Below are positions 15,285 to 23,358 of a stretch of DNA of 34,128 nt, piece by piece. The position numbers and the translations under genes are program-made. The notes beneath the pieces were generated by a model, which was not told where the DNA came from, did not search any database, and worked only from the letters and a program-made list of their open reading frames with translations. The DNA is from Lachnospiraceae bacterium UBA3310 (GTDB lineage Bacteria > Bacillota > Clostridia > Lachnospirales > Lachnospiraceae): assembly GCA_002361355.1 (NCBI GenBank), contig DESQ01000004.1:1-34128 (forward strand), read 5' to 3'. Position 1 is the first letter of the stretch; every line of letters starts with the position of its first letter.

Positions 15285-15761
15285 TTATACGCAGAATCCC
15301 CGGTTAGCTGCGGGGTCTGCCGCGCTCTCGGTAAGGGTATCCCTGCCGTAAGTAAGTCCCGCGTACACGGTCTGCGCATTGTCCATGACGGGGCCTGTCG
15401 GATCCTGTGCTTCTATCTCTCTGTAAGCCGCCGCCAGTTTTTCCAACACGGGACGGACATGCTCCAGATTTTCCACACTGTTGTACAGGGCCGCCTTCGC
15501 TACTTCCCTGTTGATGTAGAGATAAAGCTGCAATAAATTCTGCGCCACCTCATACTCCATATGCAGGGAATCCATCAATTCACACATGCAGCCCTGAATC
15601 CTGCGAACCGCATTCTTAAGATCCGTCCGGTTCCCCGCCGCAAGGGCTTCCCTGGCCTCATCAACATAAAACAGTGCCATCTCATACAAAATGGTAATTA
15701 ACTGTGTCTTATTTGCCTGCGTAATCCGCAGGGTATATTCCTGTTTTAATTCCTTAGTCAT
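15285..15761 (-). CDS. Flagellar export chaperone FliS
   Basis: About 158 residues, helical, with the family core QLITILYEMALFYVDEAR and a helix bearing LLQLYLYINREVAKA. FliS binds the C-terminus of flagellin in the cytoplasm and keeps it from polymerising before export. It begins just after the flagellin gene. ATG 15761 has GGGGGA in front; ATG 15773, four codons upstream, starts 2 bases after the flagellin stop but has no site. The C-terminal tail (from about 125) is longer than in compact FliS proteins. Confidence 0.88.
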   Translation of the reverse strand: MTKELKQEYTLRITQANKTQLITILYEMALFYVDEAREALAAGNRTDLKNAVRRIQGCMCELMDSLHMEYEVAQNLLQLYLYINREVAKAALYNSVENLEHVRPVLEKLAAAYREIEAQDPTGPVMDNAQTVYAGLTYGRDTLTESAADPAANRGFCV

Positions 15762-15775
15762 ATTTTCCCCCATTC

Positions 15776-16915
15776 TTATTGAAGAAGCTGTAACACCTGT
15801 GCCGGCCTCTCGTTTGCCTGTGCCAGCATGGAAACCGCCGCCTGCGAAATTACCTGCTCCGTGGTATAATTTGTCATTTCTTCCGCCATATCCACATCCA
15901 TGATACGGGAGTAGGAAGCCGTCATATTCTCCGTGGAGACCGCCAGATTGTTGACCGTATGCTCCAAACGGTTCTGGTACGCACCAAGTCTGCTTCGCGC
16001 ATCCGATACATAATAAATTGCGCCCTTAATCGCCTTGTTGGCCTCACCGCAGGAATCCTGCGTCTTCAAATTCGCATCCTCAAGTCCCAGTCTGTTCAAA
16101 GAAATCGTAGGAATGCGGATGGCGAGCTGCTGGCCCTCGTTTGCACCGGTTTGCGTATCCATCGCGCCAATGCCGGTGATATCTAAATTGATGGGCCCAC
16201 CCGTATACGCTGTCGCGGGCGGTTCCGGTTGTTTCACCTCTATGGTCAACTCAAAATCCAAAGGCCCCTTAAATGTAATTTTATTATTCTTTATCTCAGA
16301 GATATCCACGCCATCCGGAAATGCTTTATTCGGATCCGTAGAGGAAGGCGCCGTATACGTTGTATTGTCTTTATCGATCGTACCGTCCGCATTATAAACG
16401 ACTGTAAGCGATGTAAGTTCATATGTCTTGCAGGTCACTTCATCTGAATAATAATCCACTTTAACCCGGTTATCATCAGTGTAACCCCGCAGATCAAATG
16501 TGCCGTCAAGCAGCGTCTGCCCGTTAAACTCCGTATCCGAAGCAATTCTGGTAATCTCCTCCTTGAGCTGTTTTAACTCCTGTTCCAGCGTCATGCGGTC
16601 AGATGTTGTGAGCGTTCCATTCTCACCTTTCACAGCAAGTTCATTCATTCTCTGCAGCATCTCGTGCACTTCCGACAGGGCACCATCCGCCGTCTCAATA
16701 ACGGAAATCCCGTTATTGGCGCTCTGGGTCGCCGTGCCGAGTCCCGTAATCTGTGTATTCATTTTTCTGCCGATGGCATAACCCGAAGGATTATCCTTCG
16801 ACGCCGTCACCTTCAGGCCGGATGAAAGCCTTCCCAAAGATCTTGACACCTTGTTGTCCGATGCATTTAACGCGTTGCTGGCACGCATTGCCGCTGCATT
16901 GTAACTGATTTTCAT
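15776..16915 (-). CDS. Flagellin
   Basis: 379 residues. Conserved N-terminal D0/D1 helices (1-150, e.g. NAAAMRASNALN, RLSSGLKVTASKDNPSGYAI) and C-terminal D1/D0 helices (about 265-379, ending QANERPAQVLQLLQ) flank a short variable beta domain (150-260). LQRMNELAVK at 87-96 matches the classical TLR5-recognition segment. Two cysteines (C162, C289) are unusual in an exposed filament protein. AAGGAGGAAAAAGGGA precedes the ATG. The gene lies 16 bases after the large repeat-protein gene, so it is read from that promoter rather than its own. Confidence 0.95.
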   Translation of the reverse strand: MKISYNAAAMRASNALNASDNKVSRSLGRLSSGLKVTASKDNPSGYAIGRKMNTQITGLGTATQSANNGISVIETADGALSEVHEMLQRMNELAVKGENGTLTTSDRMTLEQELKQLKEEITRIASDTEFNGQTLLDGTFDLRGYTDDNRVKVDYYSDEVTCKTYELTSLTVVYNADGTIDKDNTTYTAPSSTDPNKAFPDGVDISEIKNNKITFKGPLDFELTIEVKQPEPPATAYTGGPINLDITGIGAMDTQTGANEGQQLAIRIPTISLNRLGLEDANLKTQDSCGEANKAIKGAIYYVSDARSRLGAYQNRLEHTVNNLAVSTENMTASYSRIMDVDMAEEMTNYTTEQVISQAAVSMLAQANERPAQVLQLLQ

Positions 16916-16931
16916 TCCCTTTTCCTCCTTA

Positions 16932-19900
16932 TTATGCCGTCAGGGCCGTGATAAATGCTTTCGCGATTCCGTAGAGCTGTGCTGTCTGCTCCCCTGCTCC
17001 GTCGTTTGCCCCTTCCGATTTATAATCTTCACCGCCGGTTTCCCTGCCCTGCAGAATAACCAGACTTCCGATTTCTCTGTCCTCTCCCGAAGCCGTCAGC
17101 GTGTTTCTCAAATCTTCCTGCCTGCCCTGCAGCCACTGCGTCCCTTCCGCACTCTCGCAGGCAATGTAACCGGATACGGTCTGTTCCTTCAATGAAAATT
17201 TGGCTGTGATCTGTCCGTACTCTTCCGTCTGTACCGTGACATTTACCTTTCCGGTCTCTCCACCGTGCAGGACTTTTAAGTGAATGGCTGTCAGCTCGCC
17301 GTTTATTTCCACCGGAATCTGGTAATTCTCCTCTTTGGCAAGACTTCCTGCCAGAGCAAGCTGTTTTTTGCAGCTCTGTAAAGTCCGCAGATCCAGATAA
17401 TTGTCAGGCGCATCCATTGCCTCATCCAAAAGAGCAGAAAACGTTTCCTGCATCTCTTCGTAAGCCTCCTGCGCGCTCTCCCGATCCGTCAGGCTCTCGA
17501 CCAGCTTCCCTGCCTTTTCCCTTCCTTCCGGGACATCTGCACCGCTCTCTAATTCCTGCAGTTTCCGGTATAATGCGCCCGGTTTTTTGCGAAACGCCGA
17601 AGCCGCCTCCAGATTACCTACCGTCACAGGCTGTCTGTAGGCCAGCAGCTCCTGTACCACGGTTTGTTCCACATTCTCCAAACCACGATAGGTCTGTAAC
17701 TGCTCCTGCATGTAAGCCTGTTCCAGAGAAGCATCCGCCGCCTGCTGCCGCATCGCGTCCGCAAACGCCTCCATGGTTGTTTGTGCTGTGAGTTCTGTCT
17801 CCGCAAGCGCTTCCGGCTCTATGGTATCCGCAATCTGTCCCGCAAGCATATGATAATAACTTTCTGTCTGCTGGGAAGGCTGTTTCCCCTGTCCGCTTGT
17901 CTGATTGCCGTTTTCCGCGCTCTCCTGCCCCAGCGCCGGGAATCCGCTTAAAATCTGATCCGTGATGGACTTGGTTTTCATCGTGCCGTCCACGCCGTCA
18001 AATCCATCGTCCACCCGGTAATCCATACCCTGTTTTCTGGTGCTGCGCATAGCCGTCAAAAGATTGCCAAAAGAAATCTCCGCGCCTTCCTTTAAAAGGC
18101 TTCCCACCGCTGCATCATCCGTCTTTTCCAACTGGCGGAACATACGGTAGATCCCGATATAAGCCTCTCTCTCCTGCTCTGTTACCGCGTGGTTTTTCTC
18201 CAGTTTATACAAATATTTACTAAACTTCTCTTCCTTCGCCGTATCATCCGCACCGCTCTCATCCAGATACTGGTTGAGTTCGGCGATAGACATGGCAAGC
18301 GGATTTTTACCATCCCGAATCGCCTGCAGGGACGCCGCCGGCGTCATTCTGCGGATGGTCTGTTGAAGCTCCATGTCATACTTCTTCACAGCGTCCATAT
18401 TGTCATCTGTGATATCCATACTGTTGTAACCGAGAATCCGCACCGCCCTGCGGTTTTCTTCATTGGTTTCCAGACCCATATCTGTCAAAATATCATCCAC
18501 ATTACGGAAAGCCTTGCGGATGGAATCACCCATATCCGCCCTCGGCGCTGTCATCAAAGTCTCATAGGATTCCCGCGCCGAGTCATAGGCATTTTTAAGC
18601 GCCGTACCATTCTCATATACGCTGTCAAGCGTAAACTCTTCCTCTGTCCCTACATAGCGGACAAGCACTGCCGCCGGCAGGTAAGGGATCTCGGCCGTCT
18701 TCTGTTGTACCTCATGGTAAAGCGCCGCCTTTTCGGCCGCTGCCGCCGCGTCGGATTCCCCAAAAAGTTTCTGGTTCTGTTCCTGTTCCAGCTTCTTTAA
18801 GGCGTCGACCAGCACTTCCAGATCTGTCGTGTCTATGGAATATCCGCTCGCCATCAGTCTGCGGTTCGCCTCAATGGTCATCATCAGCCGAACCTCTTCA
18901 AGCTGGCGTCTCTGTGTGACAGCCTGCGGCGTATCTGTCACATTGCCTGAATCTATCTTTTCCTGCGCTTTTTTCAGGTTGCGCAGATTGCATTCTTTTC
19001 CCTCTGCAACAGTCAGATCCACAGCCTCATCGCTGATCTGCCCATAGCTTTCCACATAATCGGCCGCTCGCTCCCGTTCACTTCTGCCATCAGCCAGATT
19101 TGCATCTCCCGCCTTCTTTCCGTCGGAGATGGCCGCCGCCACGGCGGACAAAATTTTTCGCTGATCCCACGGCTGTCCCGCCTGCTCTATCTCATGAAGC
19201 GCTACCATCGTCTCTGCTGTCAACGGCACGCCGACCCCGATCAGCCACTGTGCGCTCTCCACATTCTCCTCGCTGATAGCAAGCCCGGCTTCCTCCAGCA
19301 CACGCTCTATCTGCGGGCGAAGCTGTTCCCAGTTGTAATCTTCCGCCTTCTTCGCATAATAGCCCGTATGATCCGCAGCATAGTAGCCATGGCCCTGTCT
19401 GTGGCTGTCAGAAGCGGCACTGTGATCCGCCATGTAAAGATTGTCAATGGTGGGCTCCATCCGGTTTTCCACCATATATTTTACCGTACCCTCTCCGGGT
19501 TCCTGCGTCTGCAGGGCTCTCTCGAAGGCTTCCTTCGCCGCCTTTACATTCTCCCCGGTAAGCGGAATATCGTGAGCCTTAAACTGCGCCGCAAGTTCCG
19601 CCGCAAAAGCCTCGCTCCCTATAATCTGCGCCAGCGTGTCCGCATCAAGATCATCCGTATAACCCGTTACTTCCGCGCCGCCCCTGATCAGCTCCGCTTT
19701 GATCGTATCGACAATGGTGACAACCTCCTCAATCTCCATATCGCCGGGATGATAACCTTCCTTTTGCAGTCTGGCAAAATCTTCCTCAGACATAGTATTA
19801 GACATCACTGTCATAAAGTCCGTCTGCGTGGCCACATCAATAGCCCCCGCATCCTGCATAACCTCTTCTGCGGTCTTTCCGTGACCCCCGTAAGCGTTGT

Positions 19901-20036
19901 TATCCATAACTTTGCCAGAAATGTCTAATGCGTAATCACCCGCACGCTCTGTCTTTGTCGTTTGGGTGTCCCGATATGCAGTTGCCGCCCTGTCTACATT
20001 TTGATTTACCGTGCTGTGGTCAAACGTAATTTTCAT
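16932..20036 (-). CDS. Large flagellar-operon protein with helical repeats and a FliK-like C-terminal domain (DUF6240-like)
   Basis: 1034 residues, acidic, no signal peptide or membrane helix. Residues 1-900 carry a recurring degenerate unit: an L..GL...EEN...A..L segment followed by a PLT..N...A segment. Copies are near 156-167, 250-280, 347-357, 520-549, 651-662 and 801-812. Residues about 905-995 resemble the FliK hook-length-control domain (AIHLKVLHGGETGKVNVTV, then TQWLQGRQEDLRNTL). Start 20036 is preferred over an in-frame ATG 26 codons upstream, since GGGGACGG lies before it and the upstream codons cross the terminator hairpin. It is transcribed from a sigma-28-type promoter directly ahead of flagellin. 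I match it to DUF6240 from memory only. Confidence 0.7.
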   Translation of the reverse strand: MKITFDHSTVNQNVDRAATAYRDTQTTKTERAGDYALDISGKVMDNNAYGGHGKTAEEVMQDAGAIDVATQTDFMTVMSNTMSEEDFARLQKEGYHPGDMEIEEVVTIVDTIKAELIRGGAEVTGYTDDLDADTLAQIIGSEAFAAELAAQFKAHDIPLTGENVKAAKEAFERALQTQEPGEGTVKYMVENRMEPTIDNLYMADHSAASDSHRQGHGYYAADHTGYYAKKAEDYNWEQLRPQIERVLEEAGLAISEENVESAQWLIGVGVPLTAETMVALHEIEQAGQPWDQRKILSAVAAAISDGKKAGDANLADGRSERERAADYVESYGQISDEAVDLTVAEGKECNLRNLKKAQEKIDSGNVTDTPQAVTQRRQLEEVRLMMTIEANRRLMASGYSIDTTDLEVLVDALKKLEQEQNQKLFGESDAAAAAEKAALYHEVQQKTAEIPYLPAAVLVRYVGTEEEFTLDSVYENGTALKNAYDSARESYETLMTAPRADMGDSIRKAFRNVDDILTDMGLETNEENRRAVRILGYNSMDITDDNMDAVKKYDMELQQTIRRMTPAASLQAIRDGKNPLAMSIAELNQYLDESGADDTAKEEKFSKYLYKLEKNHAVTEQEREAYIGIYRMFRQLEKTDDAAVGSLLKEGAEISFGNLLTAMRSTRKQGMDYRVDDGFDGVDGTMKTKSITDQILSGFPALGQESAENGNQTSGQGKQPSQQTESYYHMLAGQIADTIEPEALAETELTAQTTMEAFADAMRQQAADASLEQAYMQEQLQTYRGLENVEQTVVQELLAYRQPVTVGNLEAASAFRKKPGALYRKLQELESGADVPEGREKAGKLVESLTDRESAQEAYEEMQETFSALLDEAMDAPDNYLDLRTLQSCKKQLALAGSLAKEENYQIPVEINGELTAIHLKVLHGGETGKVNVTVQTEEYGQITAKFSLKEQTVSGYIACESAEGTQWLQGRQEDLRNTLTASGEDREIGSLVILQGRETGGEDYKSEGANDGAGEQTAQLYGIAKAFITALTA

Positions 20037-20086
20037 AAACAAACCGTCCCCATACAAAATGTAGTGTGCTCTTTTATTCATGGTAC

Positions 20087-20122
20087 AATAAAGGGCGAAT
20101 GTTTTCACATTCACCCTTTATT
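20087..20122 (-). terminator. Intrinsic terminator overlapping the flagellar promoter
   Basis: Arms 20122-20107 and 20102-20087 pair over 16 bases with one G-U, closed by a GAAA tetraloop (20106-20103). The G/C-rich part is followed by TTTATT. It sits 75 bases after the bile salt hydrolase gene and would end its transcript. The outer base of the stem overlaps the sigma-28 -10 element. Confidence 0.65.
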
Positions 20123-20146
20123 TCGGCATAGTCCGCCGGTTTCTTA
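20120..20146 (-). promoter_or_regulatory. Sigma-28 (SigD/FliA) type promoter of the flagellin operon
   Basis: TAAG (20146-20143), 15 bases, GCCGAAAT (20127-20120). This matches TAAA-N15-GCCGATAA closely with exact spacing. Transcription would start near 20113, leaving a leader of roughly 75 bases ahead of the large repeat-protein gene. Confidence 0.75.
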
Positions 20147-20196
20147 ACCTTTTTTAACATTTTGCCCTGTGTTTTATTCAGATAACCGCTCTCCGG

Positions 20197-21174
20197 CTAA
20201 CCATTCTGCATCCTGATCTGCTCCTCCTTGATCGTCTCGTAGCGCGCCAGTTGATCCCCGTCCAGATTCTCCCTGTACATATCGACAGCGGTAATCTGAT
20301 GGTTATCGTAGGAAGTATAATAATAAATACCTTTATCTGTATTACAGCAGGAAGTATAGATCGTAAACTCGCACTTGCCGTCTTCCAGCTCACAGCAGCC
20401 GCGCTGTTGATCCACCGAATTCAGGATATGGAAAAACTGGCTGACGCTTCCCTTTTCCCCTTCTGCAAAAACAGAATTCATTTTCGTAAATGCCGCCCGG
20501 ACAAACCTGGATTGTGACGACAGATCTCCCGGAAGGCCGATCGCCCCCATACCCCGGCTGTAAGCCTCCAAAGTAAGCCCCGGCGCAAAGGTATTTTTGG
20601 GCGGTTTTACAGAGAGCGACATATAATTTCGCAGCGCCGCCATCTGCATATCGAAAGGAGGATTGTTCGTCAAAACACCGACGGGATTCTCATAGATATG
20701 CAAACCCGTCTCCGTCTGTTCAATCACAACGGCCTCTTCTTTGTCTGCAAGAATCCAGTGCAACTGCGCAAGGGGAAGCTGATCGCTAAAGGGAATATTT
20801 GTTATATTGATTCGGGACAAAAGCTCTCCTGCTTCCTTTACCGTGGCGCACTGGCCAAGTATCCATGGGATAAATTCAAACTGTGCGATATTGTCCTTCC
20901 CCTCCTCTCTTCTATGATAAACCGCATTTCCGACGAAATTCAGTCCTGCCATTCCCAGCCCTTTTTCATTTACCGCATCATAATACAGTGGATAATCTCC
21001 CGCCACATGGGCCATACCGATCATGGCATAATGATTGTTCCATGTCCCTTTCTCTAAAAACCGGAACGGATAATTTCTGGGCATGATGGTAACCTCATCC
21101 CCATATGAAAATTCATAATCCAGGGTACGTCCAAAATAAAAGTCTTTCGTCTTATAAGTTGCCGCCGTACACAT
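20197..21174 (-). CDS. Choloylglycine hydrolase / bile salt hydrolase family protein
   Basis: 325 residues, the usual size. An N-terminal nucleophile hydrolase: after removal of Met1, Cys2 is the nucleophile. Expected active-site residues are R16 and D19 (FGRTLDY), N79 (GLNF), N170/N171 (TNNPPFD) and R223 (SRFVR). Such enzymes cleave the amide bond of glycine- or taurine-conjugated bile acids, or related substrates such as penicillin V or N-acyl lactones. No signal peptide, so cytoplasmic. AAGGAGTGACATT before the ATG sets the start; 26 further codons upstream lack a site. It is a single-gene unit between two terminators. Confidence 0.88.
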   Translation of the reverse strand: MCTAATYKTKDFYFGRTLDYEFSYGDEVTIMPRNYPFRFLEKGTWNNHYAMIGMAHVAGDYPLYYDAVNEKGLGMAGLNFVGNAVYHRREEGKDNIAQFEFIPWILGQCATVKEAGELLSRINITNIPFSDQLPLAQLHWILADKEEAVVIEQTETGLHIYENPVGVLTNNPPFDMQMAALRNYMSLSVKPPKNTFAPGLTLEAYSRGMGAIGLPGDLSSQSRFVRAAFTKMNSVFAEGEKGSVSQFFHILNSVDQQRGCCELEDGKCEFTIYTSCCNTDKGIYYYTSYDNHQITAVDMYRENLDGDQLARYETIKEEQIRMQNG

Positions 21175-21242
21175 AATGTCACTCCTTTCCTTAACTATAT
21201 TCTGTCTGTTTATTACCGTTTTGGAAACATCCCGATAAAGCC

Positions 21243-21278
21243 AAAAAACCACACACCCATACCAATATGAATGTGTGA
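21243..21278 (-). terminator. Intrinsic terminator after glgB
   Basis: On the minus strand TCACACATTCATA (21278-21266) pairs with TATGGGTGTGTGG (21261-21249), including three G-U pairs, with a TTGG loop and a following T6 run (21248-21243). It lies 50 bases past the glgB stop and before the hydrolase gene. Confidence 0.8.
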
Positions 21279-21328
21279 TTCTATTATTGTATGAAAATAA
21301 GGTAAAAACTTGCAGCTCTGTAAAACTT

Positions 21329-23314
21329 TTAGAAAAGAAATACCGCAGCCGTGTAGGGAGGCAGGTCGAAAGAAATACTATAATCTTTAAAGTTGCAGGG
21401 TTCTTTCACCGCCATAATCTCCGCAGGGATTTCGTTCCCGTTTCCGCCAAACCGCTTCTCATCACTGTTTAAAAGCAGTTTATATTTCTTCTTTTTCGGC
21501 ACGCCCACTTTATAATTTTCCCATCTCATGGGCGTCATGTTCAGCACAAACATAATATTATTTTTACCGGTTTCATCCTTGCGGTAAAAACTGTAAACAC
21601 TGTGATCGGCATCGTCTGCGTTCAGCCACTCAAACCCTGCCCAGTCGTTATCAATGGTATACATCGCGGGATATTTGCAGTAAAGCGCCAGCAGCGCCTT
21701 CACATATTCCTGCATGCCCCTGTTCTGCTCCTCACCAAGCAGATACCAGTCAAGCTCCCTTGTCTCACTCCACTCTCTCTCCTGTCCGAAATCCTGTCCC
21801 ATGAAGAGCAGCTTCTTGCCGGAGTGTCCGATCATATATCCATAACCCACTCGCAAGTTTGCGTATTTGTCCACGGGATAACCCGGCATTTTGTTCACCA
21901 TGGAGCACTTCAAATGCACAACCTCGTCATGGGAGAGCGGCAGGATATAATTCTCGCTGTTGTTATAGCTCATGGCAAAAGTCATCGCATAGTGGTTGTT
22001 CTTACGGAAATACGGATCCAGCTTCATGTACTCGCAGAAATCGTGCATCCAGCCCATGTTCCATTTAAAGCTGAAACCGAGTCCGTCATCCTCCACCTTA
22101 CCCGTAACCTTCGGCCACGCTGTTGACTCCTCCGCGATGGTGAGAAATCCGGGGTAAGCGCCGTGCACTACGGAATTCAGGTGCTTAAAGAACTCTATCG
22201 CATCCAGATTCTCTCTGCCGCCGTACTTATTGGGCACCCACTGCCCCGCCTGCTTACTGTAATCCAGATAGAGCATGGAAGCCACCGCGTCAATTCTGAT
22301 ACCGTCGATATGGAACTCTCTGATCCAGTAGAGTACATTCGCAATCAGGAAATTTCTGACTTCATTCTTCGCGTAATTAAAAATCTTGGTGCCCCAGTCG
22401 GGATGCTCACCGATTCTCGGATCGGGATGCTCAAAAATACACTGCCCGTCAAAGCGGCCCAGGCCATGCGCATCGGTTGCAAAATGAGCCGGCACCCAAT
22501 CCAGAATAACGCCAATTTTATTTTTATGTAAGACATTGATCAGATACATAAAGTCGGAGGGATTTCCGTGCCTGGAGGTGGGCGCATAATAACCTGTCAC
22601 CTGATATCCCCAGGAACCGTCAAAAGGATACTCCGCAATCCCCATAAGCTCTATATGGGTATAATGCATCTCCTTCAAATAATCTACAATCCGATCTGCA
22701 AACTCGCGGTAATTGTAAAAGCCCTCTTCCGTTCCGTCAGGATGTTTCATCCAGGAGCCAATGTGGCACTCGTAAATCGCCATGGGCTGTTTATTGTAAT
22801 CTTTCTTCTCTCTCTCCGCAAGCCACGCGCCGTCTGTCCATTTAAACTTACTGATGTCGAAGGTTTTGGATGCATTGCCCGGACGCATCTCCGCATAATT
22901 GGCAAAGGGATCCGCCTTGTAAAGTTTCTCACCCGCAGGCGTCCGGATCAGATACTTATACAGTTCATTCTCGCCCACACCCGGAATAAAAAGTTTATAA
23001 ATTCCACCGGGGCCGAGCTTCTCCATCTGATCTTTTTCTTCATCCCAGCCATTAAAAGTACCTATCACATGAACACTGGCCGCATTGGGAGCCCACACTG
23101 CAAAAAACATGCCTTTCACGCCGTTTTCCACAGAAGGGTGCGCTCCCAGCTTTTTGTAAATATCATAGTGCGTGCCCTGTGCGAATACATACTGATCCGC
23201 CTCGGAGATAAATACCCCCTCCGTCGTATTCTTTTCTACTTTTTTCGCTGTCGCCTGTGTCTGCTTTTTTTGCTTTTCCGATGTCTTAGCTTTAGCCGTT
23301 TTCTTTACCGCCAT
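21329..23314 (-). CDS. 1,4-alpha-glucan branching enzyme
   Basis: 661 residues. A Lys/Ala/Thr-rich tail (1-30), a CBM48-like domain (about 45-150), the GH13 barrel (about 175-550) and a C-terminal beta domain. The catalytic residues are D342 (DGIRIDAVASMLYLDY), E395 (TIAEES) and D463 (LSHDEVVH). It forms alpha-1,6 branches in glycogen. No other glg gene is in the window. It follows the TPR-AAA gene after 44 bases and ends at a strong terminator, so the two form an operon. CAGGGGGT precedes the ATG. Confidence 0.95.
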   Translation of the reverse strand: MAVKKTAKAKTSEKQKKQTQATAKKVEKNTTEGVFISEADQYVFAQGTHYDIYKKLGAHPSVENGVKGMFFAVWAPNAASVHVIGTFNGWDEEKDQMEKLGPGGIYKLFIPGVGENELYKYLIRTPAGEKLYKADPFANYAEMRPGNASKTFDISKFKWTDGAWLAEREKKDYNKQPMAIYECHIGSWMKHPDGTEEGFYNYREFADRIVDYLKEMHYTHIELMGIAEYPFDGSWGYQVTGYYAPTSRHGNPSDFMYLINVLHKNKIGVILDWVPAHFATDAHGLGRFDGQCIFEHPDPRIGEHPDWGTKIFNYAKNEVRNFLIANVLYWIREFHIDGIRIDAVASMLYLDYSKQAGQWVPNKYGGRENLDAIEFFKHLNSVVHGAYPGFLTIAEESTAWPKVTGKVEDDGLGFSFKWNMGWMHDFCEYMKLDPYFRKNNHYAMTFAMSYNNSENYILPLSHDEVVHLKCSMVNKMPGYPVDKYANLRVGYGYMIGHSGKKLLFMGQDFGQEREWSETRELDWYLLGEEQNRGMQEYVKALLALYCKYPAMYTIDNDWAGFEWLNADDADHSVYSFYRKDETGKNNIMFVLNMTPMRWENYKVGVPKKKKYKLLLNSDEKRFGGNGNEIPAEIMAVKEPCNFKDYSISFDLPPYTAAVFLF

Positions 23315-23358
23315 AAACCAACCCCCTGTTTTTACTCAATGTTTCGTTTTCATAAGCA

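Noticed and set aside
19194..19928. A 244-residue open frame on the plus strand
   Set aside because: It is antisense to the large flagellar-operon protein, basic and low in recognisable features. It looks like a by-product of codon composition.
20037..20114. N-terminal extension of the large flagellar protein from 20114
   Set aside because: The extra 26 codons cover the terminator hairpin region and lie at the predicted transcript start; the ATG at 20036 has its own purine-rich site.
21195..21242. A promoter for the bile salt hydrolase gene with -10 TATAGT
   Set aside because: No -35 of acceptable match exists at normal spacing. The gene must have a promoter between the glgB terminator and its start, but I could not place it.
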